Shown here piece after piece: positions 1 through 8,346 of a stretch of 64,000 bases of DNA. The translations under genes and the position numbers were made by a program. Origin of the DNA: an uncultured Sphingomonadaceae bacterium (GTDB taxonomy: Bacteria > Pseudomonadota > Alphaproteobacteria > Sphingomonadales > Sphingomonadaceae); assembly GCA_947499975.1 (NCBI GenBank), contig CANMQE010000001.1:248001-312000 (forward strand). Reading direction: 5' to 3'. The notes under the pieces are model-generated. The model saw only the letters and a program-made list of their open reading frames with translations. It made no database searches and was not told the DNA's origin. Within the stretch, counting starts at the first letter, position 1; each line of letters opens with the position of its first letter.

Positions 1-800
1 GGCGCTGGGGGGAGAGGGCGCTGCAGAACCTGCTGGAACAGTGCGGATTGGCGCAGCACACCGATTTTCACCTCGAACAATCGATGGATACGGACGAAGG
101 GCGGCTGCGCCCCGATGCCATCGTGAACGTGCCGGGGCAGAAGAAGCTGGTGATCGATTCCAAGGTTTCGCTGAACGCCTACCAGGCCGCGTTTGAGGCG
201 GATGACGAGGACGAGCGGTTGCGCCATCTTGCGCTGCACGCGAAATCCATGCGCAATCACGTGCAGACGCTGGGCGCAAAAAGCTATCAGAGCCAGTTCG
301 AGGACGCACCAGATTATGTGGTGATGTTCGTACCGGGAGAGCATTTCGTGGCGGCCGCGCTGGAAGCCGATCCGGAGCTGTGGGATTTCGCTTTCGAAAA
401 GCGCGTGCTGCTGGCGACCCCCACCAACCTTGTCGCCATTGCCCGCACCGTGGCGCAGGTGTGGCGGCAGGATGCGCTGGCTCAGGAAGCGCAGGAAATC
501 GGGCGCATGGGGGCCGAGCTTTACGACCGTCTGCGCGTGGCGTCGGAACATCTCAAGCGCATGGGCGGCGGGCTGGAAACGGCGGTCAACAACTACAACA
601 AGTTCGTCGGCAGCTTTGAACGCAACGTGCTCTCGTCGGGGCGCAGACTGGCCGAGAAGGGTATCGAGATCGGCAAGAAGGAAATCGAGGAGGTGGAGCA
701 GATCGAAAAAATTCCCACCTATGGCCTCAATGATCTTGCGGAACCGGGCGAGGCGTTGCTTAGTAAGGAGGAAAGCGAGGAGGCTTCACAATCCCGATGA
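1..800 (+). CDS. rmuC: DNA recombination protein RmuC, C-terminal part (5' end outside window)
   Basis: The gene enters from the left edge. The first complete codon is at position 3 and reads R-W-G-E-R-A-L-Q-N-L-L-E, typical of the start of the RmuC domain. About 265 residues are visible. A PD-(D/E)xK-like stretch follows (PDAIVNVPG, then VIDSKV), as does the conserved F-V-P-G-E segment. RmuC proteins are predicted nucleases that limit inversion or rearrangement at short repeats. The C-terminus is rich in Glu and Lys. The stop overlaps the next start by 4 bp (ATGA), so the following lipoprotein gene is probably translationally coupled. The true start and any N-terminal membrane anchor or coiled coil lie outside the window. 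Confidence 0.9.
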   Translation, partial: RWGERALQNLLEQCGLAQHTDFHLEQSMDTDEGRLRPDAIVNVPGQKKLVIDSKVSLNAYQAAFEADDEDERLRHLALHAKSMRNHVQTLGAKSYQSQFEDAPDYVVMFVPGEHFVAAALEADPELWDFAFEKRVLLATPTNLVAIARTVAQVWRQDALAQEAQEIGRMGAELYDRLRVASEHLKRMGGGLETAVNNYNKFVGSFERNVLSSGRRLAEKGIEIGKKEIEEVEQIEKIPTYGLNDLAEPGEALLSKEESEEASQSR

Positions 801-1534
801 AAATCAATCGCGCTCTTGGCGTAACCCTTCCCCTGCTGGCACTGCTGGCTGCCTGCGACCGCAGCGATCCCCCGTCGGAACGGTTAGAGCGCGCGGCGGA
901 GGAGTTGGTGAAGGATGTGGAGAACGAGCCGCTTCCCGCAGAGCGGCAGGACGGCCCGTGGGCTCCGCGCAACGAGTGCAACAACTTACCGGGGGCCACG
1001 GATTTCCTCGCCAGCCTGCAGGGGGCGATCGATATGCGCGATGCCGATGCCTTGGTGGCGCTGGCGGCAGAGGATGTGAAACTGGATTTCGGTGGCGGAG
1101 CCGGGAAGGACCAGCTTCGCGCTCTGCTTTCTGCGGAAGACGGCGCGCATTGGCAGATGCTGGTCGACCTGCTGGACCTGGGCTGCGCCGCCACCGATCA
1201 GACCTCGATCACCCTGCCATGGTATTTCGCGCAGACGCTGCCGGTCGATCCCTATGCGGGCGCGATCGTCACGGGCGAGGACGTGCCGCTGTACGAGGCT
1301 CCTGCAAACGATGCCGAGGCTGCCGCGACGATTTCGTGGGACGCGGTGGAGCAGCTTCCCAGCGAAACGGCGGGCGAGGATTTCGCCCGCGTGCGCTGGA
1401 CCAATCCTGAAACCAGGCAGGAGGTGGAAGGCTTCATGGCCAAGGATAACCTGCGCAGCGCCATCGACTACCGCCTGATAGCAAACCGCCGCAACAACCG
1501 TTGGCGGATTACGGCGCTGGTGGCCGGGGATTGA
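797..1534 (+). CDS. Hypothetical lipoprotein with SH3-like C-terminal segment
   Basis: This is a 245-residue protein with a lipoprotein signal: a hydrophobic stretch ends in L-L-A-A-C, with the lipid-attachment Cys at residue 20. A charged linker follows, then a globular part. Residues about 155-225 (VPLYEAPAND, then FARVRWTNPE, then GFMAKDNLRS) resemble a bacterial SH3 domain, with a short strand, a variable loop and a G-F/W-x-x-x-x-x-L ending. The start overlaps the rmuC stop in an ATGA, which fixes the start. I do not recognise a named family. SH3-like binding of peptidoglycan or a partner in the envelope is inference. Confidence 0.75.
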   Translation: MKINRALGVTLPLLALLAACDRSDPPSERLERAAEELVKDVENEPLPAERQDGPWAPRNECNNLPGATDFLASLQGAIDMRDADALVALAAEDVKLDFGGGAGKDQLRALLSAEDGAHWQMLVDLLDLGCAATDQTSITLPWYFAQTLPVDPYAGAIVTGEDVPLYEAPANDAEAAATISWDAVEQLPSETAGEDFARVRWTNPETRQEVEGFMAKDNLRSAIDYRLIANRRNNRWRITALVAGD

Positions 1535-1585
1535 GCATCCTGCGATGTTTCTTCCCATGACCCGAAAGACTGCTACCAAAGCGCG

Positions 1586-2689
1586 ATGAAGCCCGACGTG
1601 CATCCCCTTGAAAGCGAGCGTCTGCAAGAACTGCGACGCTACAACATCCTCGATACGGAGCGGGAGCGGGACTTCGACGAGCTCGTCGAACTTGCATCGG
1701 AACTGTGCGAAGTACCGGTTTCGGTGGTGAATTTCATCGACGAAGGTCGCCAGTGGTTCAAGGCCGAGGTCGGGCTGGGCGTTCGGTCGACCCCGCTCGA
1801 AACCAGCCTTTGCGGCCACGTGATCCTGCAGGGCGATTTCGTGGAAATACCCGATACGCTGCTCGATCCCAGGATGGCTGACAATCCGCTGTGCAACGAT
1901 AATCCGGGCTTCCGGTTCTACGCGGGCGCCGTGCTGAAGGGTGCAAACGGGCTGCCGCTTGGCACGCTGTGCGTTCTGGACAACAAGCCGCGCACCTTGA
2001 CGGAGGGGCAGCGCAAGGTCCTCAGGATACTTTCCCGTCACGTCATGCGTGAACTTGATCTGCGCATGGCGGTGGAGAGTGAACGAACCTTGCGCCAGGA
2101 AGTGGATCACCGGGTCAAGAACTCCCTCGCGTCGATCGGCGCAATGCTGTCGATGAAAGCGAAGCGGGCAGAAAACGAGGGCGTGCGAGAAGCGCTGCTG
2201 GATGCAGGGCTTCGCATCCGGTCCCTCTCCTCGTTACACGCGCACCTGCACGAGATGGACAAGGGGCAGACGATCAACCTGCAATCGCTGTTCGAAAGCG
2301 TGGCGCAGGATCTCCAGCAACTCGTGCCCGACGGTATTGAGTTGGCGTTCAGCGTATCCGGAGATCACGCTAGTCCGGAACTGGCGAACGCCTTCCTGCT
2401 GATCGTGAACGAATTTGTGGCCAACACGGTGAAGCATGGCCTGAAAGACGGCAATGGACGGATCGACATTACCATCCACGCCAACGATGGCGGATGGACG
2501 ATCGTGTGCAGCGACACAGGCACGGCAACCCCCGCAGATGCAGAACGGGCCGCGACATCGGCGGGCCTGGGAACCCGCGTTATCCAGTCATTGGCGCGCG
2601 CGCATGGTGCCACCACCAGATGGAGTGCGGGTGGAGACGGATTGCGTCTCGAAATCAGCCGGCAGGCCGCGACGGGCGACGCCGGATAA
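1586..2689 (+). CDS. GAF-domain sensor histidine kinase, HisKA_2 type
   Basis: A 367-residue cytoplasmic kinase with no membrane segment. Residues about 20-160 form a GAF domain of the type found in bacterial light/redox sensors (LCGHVI, then FYAGAVL, then LPLGTLCVLD). The phosphoacceptor region is EVDHRVKNSL with His at 175, the HisKA_2/HWE-like form. The ATPase part has the N box (IVNEFVANTVKHGL) and a G2-like GLGTRVIQ. The G1 box reads DTGTATP, departing from the usual DxGxG. No response regulator is adjacent, so it is an orphan kinase here. In alphaproteobacteria such kinases often feed the general stress response through PhyR; that link is inference. Confidence 0.85.
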   Translation: MKPDVHPLESERLQELRRYNILDTERERDFDELVELASELCEVPVSVVNFIDEGRQWFKAEVGLGVRSTPLETSLCGHVILQGDFVEIPDTLLDPRMADNPLCNDNPGFRFYAGAVLKGANGLPLGTLCVLDNKPRTLTEGQRKVLRILSRHVMRELDLRMAVESERTLRQEVDHRVKNSLASIGAMLSMKAKRAENEGVREALLDAGLRIRSLSSLHAHLHEMDKGQTINLQSLFESVAQDLQQLVPDGIELAFSVSGDHASPELANAFLLIVNEFVANTVKHGLKDGNGRIDITIHANDGGWTIVCSDTGTATPADAERAATSAGLGTRVIQSLARAHGATTRWSAGGDGLRLEISRQAATGDAG

Positions 2690-2699
2690 GCGCAGCCGC

Positions 2700-3515
2700 T
2701 CAGCTTCGGTCGAGCGCCGCCAGCACTTCATACCCCAGCACCGCCGCCGCCACCGCGGCGTTCAGGCTGTCTGCCCGCCCACGCATCGGCATGGTGACGC
2801 GCAGGTCGCAGGCCATTTCGTAGGTTTCGGGCAGACCTTGCGATTCATTGCCCACCATCACGAAGCACGGCGCTGCATAGGGCGCGCTGCGGTAGGGCAG
2901 GGCATCGCGCAGGGATGCGGCGACGAGTTGGCCATGGTCGCCGCGTAGCCACGGCAGGAATTCGTCCCAATCCGCACGGGCGATGGTCTGCGTGAATACC
3001 GCCCCCATGCTGGCACGCACGGCTTCCACGCTGAAGGGATCGGCGCAATCGTCTATCAGGATCAGGCCGCCTGCGCCCAGTGCATCGCCGGTGCGCAGCA
3101 TGGTGCCAAGATTGCCCGGATCGCGCAGCGCCTGCGCCACCAGCCAGATCTTCGCGCGCGAGCGATCCAGTGCGTCCAGCGAGGTATCGAATTCGGCAAA
3201 CACGCCCGCCACGCTTTGCGGATTGTCCTTTCCGGTGATCTTGGAAAGAATATCGGGTGAGGTGACGATGATGTCGCCGCCGCTATCTGCCACCGCCTGC
3301 TCCAGCGCATCGATCAGCGGATGCGCATCGCGGCCCGCCGCCATAACCAGCACCTGCGGCACATGGCCGCTTTCCAGCGCGTCCGTCAGCAGGCGCAGCC
3401 CTTCGGCCAGGAACACGCCTTCGCGCTTGCGGTGCTTCTTCTCCCGCAGGGATCGCAGGTATTTTACCGTGGGGTTGGAAAAGCCGGTAATCTCGCGCCG
3501 GGAAACAGCAGGCAT
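2700..3515 (-). CDS. TrmH/SpoU-family RNA 2'-O-methyltransferase
   Basis: A 271-residue SPOUT methyltransferase. The N-terminal part (residues 1-100) is the SpoU substrate-binding domain, beginning with an ITGFSNPTVK segment and F-L-A-E-G. The knotted SAM-binding domain shows motif 1 (RDPGNLGTMLRT), motif 2 (FVMVGNESQGLP) and motif 3 (RGRADSLNAAVAAAV). It probably methylates ribose 2'-OH in rRNA or tRNA; the exact nucleotide cannot be told from sequence. It is the last gene of the leftward chvI-to-HPr run, and its ATG shares one base with the HPr stop, suggesting co-translation. Confidence 0.88.
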   Translation of the reverse strand: MPAVSRREITGFSNPTVKYLRSLREKKHRKREGVFLAEGLRLLTDALESGHVPQVLVMAAGRDAHPLIDALEQAVADSGGDIIVTSPDILSKITGKDNPQSVAGVFAEFDTSLDALDRSRAKIWLVAQALRDPGNLGTMLRTGDALGAGGLILIDDCADPFSVEAVRASMGAVFTQTIARADWDEFLPWLRGDHGQLVAASLRDALPYRSAPYAAPCFVMVGNESQGLPETYEMACDLRVTMPMRGRADSLNAAVAAAVLGYEVLAALDRS

Positions 3516-3790
3516 CAGTCTTCGCCGAACTTTCCTTCGACCAGCGCCACCAGCTCTGCCAGCCGCGCTTCTGAATCGTCACCCGCCACGCGGATTCTCA
3601 CCATGTCGCCCTTGGCGGCGCCCAGCATCATCAGGCCGAGGATGGAGCCGCCCGCGGCTTCCTGCCCGTCCTTTTCAACAAAGACGGTGTGCCCGTGCAT
3701 GTTGCTGGCGGCGGCCACGAACTTGGCACTGGCCCGCGCGTGCAGGCCGCGCTTGTTGGGGATGACGACTTCCTGGCTCACTTCACTCAT
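3515..3790 (-). CDS. ptsH: HPr-family phosphocarrier protein
   Basis: A 91-residue HPr. The phosphorylatable His is at 17 in GLHARAS, and the HprK target serine is at 49 (GGSILGLMML), so both regulatory sites are intact. It relays phosphate from enzyme I to the EIIA protein encoded just upstream. With no sugar-specific EIIC nearby, it fits the regulatory PTS typical of alphaproteobacteria. HprK, encoded three genes upstream in the same operon, is the expected kinase for Ser49. Enzyme I is not in the window. Confidence 0.93.
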   Translation of the reverse strand: MSEVSQEVVIPNKRGLHARASAKFVAAASNMHGHTVFVEKDGQEAAGGSILGLMMLGAAKGDMVRIRVAGDDSEARLAELVALVEGKFGED

Positions 3791-3819
3791 TGCATCGCTC
3801 CCCCTTCAATCACTCTGCC

Positions 3820-4224
3820 TCACGCATCCTGACCCAGGAATTCCGAAGCCAGCGTGATGTAATTGCGCCCCGCATCGCGTGCGGCGCTGGCGGCCTGGCC
3901 CAGCGGCAGTTCCTTGCGCGCGCCTGCCAGGCGGATCAGCATCGGCAAATTGATGCCCGCCAGCACCTCTGTGCGCCCGGCCTGCAGCAGCGATATCGCA
4001 AGGTTGGATGGCGTGCCGCCGAACAGGTCCGTCAGCAGGATGGCGCCCCTGCCGGTGTCGACCCGGTCGATCGCGTCGGAGATTTCCTGCCGGCGCTCTT
4101 CCATGTCGTCATTCGGGCCGATGCAGATCGTGGCGATGGCATCTTGCGCGCCCACCACGTGTTCCATGGCGGCGACGAATTCTTCGGCGAGCTTGCCGTG
4201 GGTAACGAGGATCAGTCCGATCAT
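3820..4224 (-). CDS. PTS EIIA component, mannose (ManX) type
   Basis: A 134-residue PTS EIIA of the mannose/fructose class. The N-terminus MIGLILVTHG carries the phosphorylated His at 9. The conserved LLTDLFGGTPSN segment is present near residue 65-75. Stand-alone EIIA-Man proteins beside HPr and HprK are part of the alphaproteobacterial regulatory phosphorelay rather than a transporter, and no EIIB, EIIC or EIID is present here. It sits 30 bp upstream of HPr on the same strand, and a G-rich ribosome site precedes the ATG. Confidence 0.92.
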   Translation of the reverse strand: MIGLILVTHGKLAEEFVAAMEHVVGAQDAIATICIGPNDDMEERRQEISDAIDRVDTGRGAILLTDLFGGTPSNLAISLLQAGRTEVLAGINLPMLIRLAGARKELPLGQAASAARDAGRNYITLASEFLGQDA

Positions 4225-4278
4225 AGGGGGGCGGGGCTCTTTACGCTTTCGAATTCGGTTGGCGGAGACAAGCTGGGA

Positions 4279-5232
4279 TTACGATTGCTGGCTTCCCTCT
4301 ACAAGGTCTTCCGCCCGCGATCCCAGGTTGCGGTGCAGCACGGTGGGCGAAAAGCCGCCCTCGCGCAACTCCTGCGCCATCTTCTCCGCCGTGTAAACAG
4401 AGCGGTGTCTCCCGCCGGTACAACCAAAAGCGATATTCACATAGGCCTTGCCTTGCTCGGCATAGCGCGGGAGCAGCTCCAGAAGCAGGCTGCGCATCTT
4501 CGCGAAGCTGGAGGCGAAGACCGCGCTGCGCTCGATAAAATCGCCCACGCCCGCATCGAGGCCGGTCTGCTCACGCAGGTCGCGTTCCCAGTGCGGATTG
4601 TCGAGATAGCGCATGTCGAACACCAGATCGGCGGTGGGGGGCTTGCCACGAGCAAAGCCGAAGCTGGAGATCGTCACCGTCATCTGCTGCGGCGCTGTTT
4701 GCTGGAACTGGTCGCGAATGGTCTGCTTCAGTTCATTGGTGGAATAGTCGGTCGTGTCGATCAGCACATCGGCCCAGCGCCTGAGCGGTGAGAGCAATTC
4801 GCGCTCCGCCGCGATTCCCGATGCCACCGGCAGATCGCCCGCCAGGAAATGGCGGCGGCGGGTCTCGTTGAAGCGCCGCTCCAGCTCGTTGCCCGCGCAA
4901 TCGAGGAACAGCGTGGTGATGGAAAGGCCGTCGTTCTCGGTCCACCGCTTTACCTGCTCGATAATGTCGGCCGGCACGAAGCCGCGCGTGCGGCAATCGA
5001 AACCGATGGCAAGCGAGTGGTTGGCCTTGTCCGTGCCTACCAGCCTGTCCAGCAGGCGGATGGGGAAGTTGTCGATCGATTCCCAGCCCAGATCCTCCAG
5101 CTCGCGCAGGGCCGTCGTCTTGCCTGCGCCCAGCATGCCGGTGACCAGCAGGATGTGCTGGCGCACCTGCGGCGCGGATGCGGGCTTGGGTGCGGGCGGG
5201 GGGGCGGGTGATGTGTTGTCGGCCATGGTCAT
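4279..5232 (-). CDS. rapZ: RapZ/YvcJ-family nucleotide-binding protein
   Basis: A 317-residue P-loop protein. After a Pro/Ala-rich N-terminal tail of about 25 residues comes the Walker A VTGMLGAGKTTA. Then follow the family marks SIDNFPIRLL, GFDCRTRGF (Walker B region) and the C-terminal CTGGRHRSV motif. In enterobacteria RapZ is an RNase E adaptor controlling GlmS. In alphaproteobacteria the gene is linked to PTS-Ntr genes and the role is less defined. It lies between hprK and EIIA in one operon. A second in-frame ATG two codons in is an alternative start. Confidence 0.92.
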   Translation of the reverse strand: MTMADNTSPAPPPAPKPASAPQVRQHILLVTGMLGAGKTTALRELEDLGWESIDNFPIRLLDRLVGTDKANHSLAIGFDCRTRGFVPADIIEQVKRWTENDGLSITTLFLDCAGNELERRFNETRRRHFLAGDLPVASGIAAERELLSPLRRWADVLIDTTDYSTNELKQTIRDQFQQTAPQQMTVTISSFGFARGKPPTADLVFDMRYLDNPHWERDLREQTGLDAGVGDFIERSAVFASSFAKMRSLLLELLPRYAEQGKAYVNIAFGCTGGRHRSVYTAEKMAQELREGGFSPTVLHRNLGSRAEDLVEGSQQS

Positions 5233-5272
5233 TCGATGTGCGCCTTTAGCGTCGAAATGTGAAGTGCAGCCT

Positions 5273-5692
5273 TCAGTCCAGCCCTTGCATTTCCAGTGCT
5301 GCCTCGGCGCGCAGGGGAAGCATGGGCGTATCGGGGAAAAGCTTCACCAGCGGAACCTCCCGGCCCAGTAGCATGACCTTGCCGTGGCCCAGCGGCAGCC
5401 GCTCCGCCTCGGGCGTCAGTGCAATCATCAGGGCGACCGGCGCGCGGGAGGTGGGCACTTCCAGCAGGCCGACATTGCGTATCTCGATCAGCCCATGCGT
5501 GTTGGGGGGCGGGGTGGCCACGATCAGTTCGCCCAACCGGTCCAGCGTTACGCCGTCGTCGCCGATCAGTTCGGCCCCGCGATCCATCAGCGCCAGCGCC
5601 AGGCTGGATTTGCCACTGCCCGGCGGACCGGAAATCAGCATGGCACGCCCGCGCACGGCGACACAGCTGACGTTGGAAATCACTTCGCTCAT
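5273..5692 (-). CDS. hprK: Short HPr kinase/phosphorylase
   Basis: A protein of about 139 residues, far shorter than the roughly 310-residue firmicute HprK; it consists of the catalytic C-terminal domain only. The Walker A is GPPGSGKSSLA. The ELIGDDGV segment supplies catalytic acidic residues, and the LIEIRNVGLLEVP signature follows. Short HprK proteins of this kind are usual in alphaproteobacteria. The substrate is presumably Ser49 of HPr encoded downstream. I chose the ATG at 5692; a TTG three codons upstream is also open. It lies between chvG and rapZ, with gaps of about 38 and 40 bp. Confidence 0.88.
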   Translation of the reverse strand: MSEVISNVSCVAVRGRAMLISGPPGSGKSSLALALMDRGAELIGDDGVTLDRLGELIVATPPPNTHGLIEIRNVGLLEVPTSRAPVALMIALTPEAERLPLGHGKVMLLGREVPLVKLFPDTPMLPLRAEAALEMQGLD

Positions 5693-5730
5693 CACTTGCA
5701 ACTCGGCTGTTTATATTGGCTTCGGGACGC

Positions 5731-7299
5731 TCAGGCCGCGGGCAGTTCAAGGACGAGGCACGCGCCGCCAAGCCCCTGTGCCGGATCGCGGACGGAAAGG
5801 TTGCCGTCATGCGCTTCGGCAATCGTGCGACCGATGGCAAGCCCCAGTCCGGAGTGATTACCGTATTCCTCACCTTCAGGGCGGTGTGAATGGAAGCGGC
5901 GAAACACCTTCTCCCGCTCGCCCTCGGGGATGCCCGGCCCCTCGTCGCAAACGGTGGCGGACACGCGCTCGTTATCGCTGGCAATCGTCACCACGATCCG
6001 CCCCCCTGCAGGAGAGAATGACACGGCATTGTCGATCAGGTTCTCGGCGATACGCTCCAGCCGCACCGGCACGCCCCTCACCATGTCGCGGGTGGTCTGC
6101 AGGTCGATCTCGATGATGCAGCCGTGGTTCTCGCTGCGCTCCATCTTGCGCGAGACGACATTGGCGAAAAGCTGCCCCAGTTCGACGAGTTCGAACGTCG
6201 CCCGGCTGAGTTCGGCATCGATACGGCTGGCCTCGGATATTTCCGACACCAGCCGGTCTATCCGCCGCACATCGTGCGCGGCGACATCCACCAGCCGGGC
6301 GTGCAGTTCGGGGTCTGTCACCTTGGGTAGCGACTCGGTGGCGCTGCGCAGGCTGGCAAGCGGGTTCTTGATTTCATGCGCCACGTCGGCGGCAAAGGTT
6401 TCGACGGCGTCGATCCGGTGGCGCAAGGTGGCCGTCATGTCGGAAACGGCGCGGGCCAGCAGGCCGATCTCGTCGGCACGCTCGTCCATGCGGGGCACCT
6501 CCACCTCGCGCTCCCGCCCCAGTCGCACCAGGGATGTGGCGCGCACCAGGCGGCGCAATGGCTCGATGATGGTGTTGGCGAGATAGAGCGAGAGGATGAT
6601 GGACACCGCCAGTGCCAGCATGATGATCGTCATCAGGCTGCTGCGGGCATTGCGCACGGCCTGGGTGATATCGTTGGCGTTGCGCGTCGTCAGCAGGCTG
6701 GCCCCGTTCACGCCCACGGGCGCCGCGGCATTGATGACCGGCGTATTGTCCGGCGCCCGGCGCAGTTCGATCTGGGTAAGCCCCTGCTGGCGCACGCGGG
6801 CAAGTTCCGGCCAGTTGTCGGCGGCGGTGTCTTCCGGCTCCAGGTATGGTGGCGGCGATGGGGCGCCCACGGCAAAGTTCAGCGCATTGTCCGTCCACCG
6901 GGCAAGATCCTCCACGAAAGGTTCGGCTACCGGATCATCAAATGTGAAGGATGGCTCGTCCAACTCGAAACTGTCGGCGATCTGATTGCCGCCTGCATCG
7001 TAGAGGCGCAGGCGCATCTTTTGCTCGCGGCCGATCTGGCTCAGCAGGGCTTCCTGCCTTTCGGGCGTGGCACCGGCCAGCGCCTCGGCAGTGATCTGCG
7101 CCTCGATCCGGGCAAGCTGGAACCGCTCCGTCAGCAATTGCCGGCGGTAGGAATCGAGGAAGAACAAGCTGCCCGCCAGCACCAGCAGCGGGATCAGGTT
7201 CACCGCCAGGATACGCGCCGTCAGTGATCGGCCAAAGGGGAAGGCGAGCCGTTCCAGCCGGCTGGCGCGCAGCGCGTCCTGCGCGCTTTCTTCAGCCAT
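5731..7299 (-). CDS. chvG: ChvG-family membrane sensor histidine kinase
   Basis: A 522-residue sensor kinase. TM1 is at about 28-48, followed by a periplasmic sensor region of about 175 residues, TM2 at about 225-247 and a HAMP-type linker. The H box [13 protein letters not shown] has its His near 309. The catalytic domain has N box [13 protein letters not shown]1 DEGPGIP and G2 [10 protein letters not shown]. ChvG (ExoS) senses acid or envelope stress and phosphorylates ChvI. The ATG at 7299 overlaps the chvI stop by 8 bp. The frame is open further upstream, but that would bury it in chvI and spoil the N-terminus. Confidence 0.92.
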   Translation of the reverse strand: MAEESAQDALRASRLERLAFPFGRSLTARILAVNLIPLLVLAGSLFFLDSYRRQLLTERFQLARIEAQITAEALAGATPERQEALLSQIGREQKMRLRLYDAGGNQIADSFELDEPSFTFDDPVAEPFVEDLARWTDNALNFAVGAPSPPPYLEPEDTAADNWPELARVRQQGLTQIELRRAPDNTPVINAAAPVGVNGASLLTTRNANDITQAVRNARSSLMTIIMLALAVSIILSLYLANTIIEPLRRLVRATSLVRLGREREVEVPRMDERADEIGLLARAVSDMTATLRHRIDAVETFAADVAHEIKNPLASLRSATESLPKVTDPELHARLVDVAAHDVRRIDRLVSEISEASRIDAELSRATFELVELGQLFANVVSRKMERSENHGCIIEIDLQTTRDMVRGVPVRLERIAENLIDNAVSFSPAGGRIVVTIASDNERVSATVCDEGPGIPEGEREKVFRRFHSHRPEGEEYGNHSGLGLAIGRTIAEAHDGNLSVRDPAQGLGGACLVLELPAA

Positions 7300-8122
7300 C
7301 GGTAAAGCTGTAGCCCGCGCCGTACAGCGTTTCGATCGCGCCGAACTCCGGGTCCACCGCGCGGAACTTGCGGCGCAGCCGCTTGATGTGGGAATCGACG
7401 GTGCGATCGTCGACGAAGATATCGTCGGGATAAGCGGCATCCATCAATTGGTTGCGGCTCTTGATCACGCCGGGCCTGATGGCGAGGGCTTCCAGTATCA
7501 GGAACTCGGTAACTGTCAGGCTGACCGGCAGGCCATCCCACGTTACCTGGTGGCGTGCAGGGTCCATCGCCAGGCGGCCGCGCGCGATGATCTCGCTCTG
7601 TGCGGTAGGCATGGGCGCGGTGCCATCGGCGCTTTCGGGCAGCGGGCTGGCGCGGCGCATGATAGCGCGGATGCGGGCCAGCAGCAGGCGCTGGCTGAAA
7701 GGCTTGGCGATGTAATCGTCCGCACCCATCGCAAGGCCCGCTTCCTCGTCCTCCTCCTGGTCCTTGCTGGTCAGGAAGATTACCGGCAGGTCTGACGATT
7801 CGCGCAGTTTCTGCAGCAGTTCCATTCCGTCCATGCGCGGCATCTTGATATCGAACACGGCAAGATCTGGCGGATTTTGCTGGAGGGCTGCAAGCGCGGC
7901 TTCCCCGTCGGAATAGACGCGCGTGGCATATCCCTCGGCCTGGAGGGCGATGGAAAGCGTCGTCAGAATGTTGCGGTCGTCATCCACCAGCGCGATGGTG
8001 CGCTGGCCGTCCGCTGCGGAAAGTTGCGTATCCGCACCGGAAAAATCGGCGGAAGACCGTGCATTTGCGCCCGCGGTGTCGGCGGCGCTTTCACTGTCGG
8101 AATTTGCGTTCGGCTGCGTCAT
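7292..8122 (-). CDS. chvI: ChvI-family response regulator (OmpR class)
   Basis: A 276-residue regulator. An N-terminal low-complexity tail of about 40 residues precedes the receiver domain, with the acidic pair in ALVDDDRN, phosphoacceptor Asp at 91 ([11 protein letters not shown]) and the conserved Lys in IAKPFSQ. The C-terminal winged helix (about 175-275) ends with the [16 protein letters not shown] recognition region. The ATG at 8122 is chosen because AGGAG lies five bases before it; upstream codons lack such a site. The gene diverges from pckA, whose expression ChvI influences in rhizobia. It heads the operon chvI-chvG-hprK-rapZ-EIIA-HPr. Confidence 0.92.
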   Translation of the reverse strand: MTQPNANSDSESAADTAGANARSSADFSGADTQLSAADGQRTIALVDDDRNILTTLSIALQAEGYATRVYSDGEAALAALQQNPPDLAVFDIKMPRMDGMELLQKLRESSDLPVIFLTSKDQEEDEEAGLAMGADDYIAKPFSQRLLLARIRAIMRRASPLPESADGTAPMPTAQSEIIARGRLAMDPARHQVTWDGLPVSLTVTEFLILEALAIRPGVIKSRNQLMDAAYPDDIFVDDRTVDSHIKRLRRKFRAVDPEFGAIETLYGAGYSFTDG

Positions 8123-8253
8123 GCTACTCCTGGCTCTTGCGCTTGCGGTAATGGCTTGCGTCCCAAGTGACAACTGGCGCGCGATGCCCGTCCTTATCAC
8201 GTTCACCGCGAATGTAATGAAAACCGGACATTATCAAACCGACCCTGCGCAAA

Positions 8254-8281
8254 TTGACGTAACTGACAATCGACCTTATGC
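8254..8281 (+). promoter_or_regulatory. Possible sigma-70 promoter for pckA
   Basis: A TTGACG hexamer (8254-8259) is followed after 16 bp by TTATGC (8276-8281), about 65 bp before the pckA GTG. TGAC occurs twice nine bases apart (8255 and 8264), which could be half-sites for a regulator such as ChvI; that is inference. The 224 bp between chvI and pckA hold the divergent promoters and no gene that I can see. Confidence 0.35.
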
Positions 8282-8346
8282 GGTCCAGCAAGACGGCGGC
8301 ACAACGATGCTTCCGCACTACATCTTGACCGTGTTGAGGAGCCATC

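Noticed and set aside
7300-7440. Longer ChvG start inside chvI
   Set aside because: The added 47 residues are Ser/Arg-rich out-of-frame sequence from chvI, and the ATG at 7299 gives a normal N-terminus.
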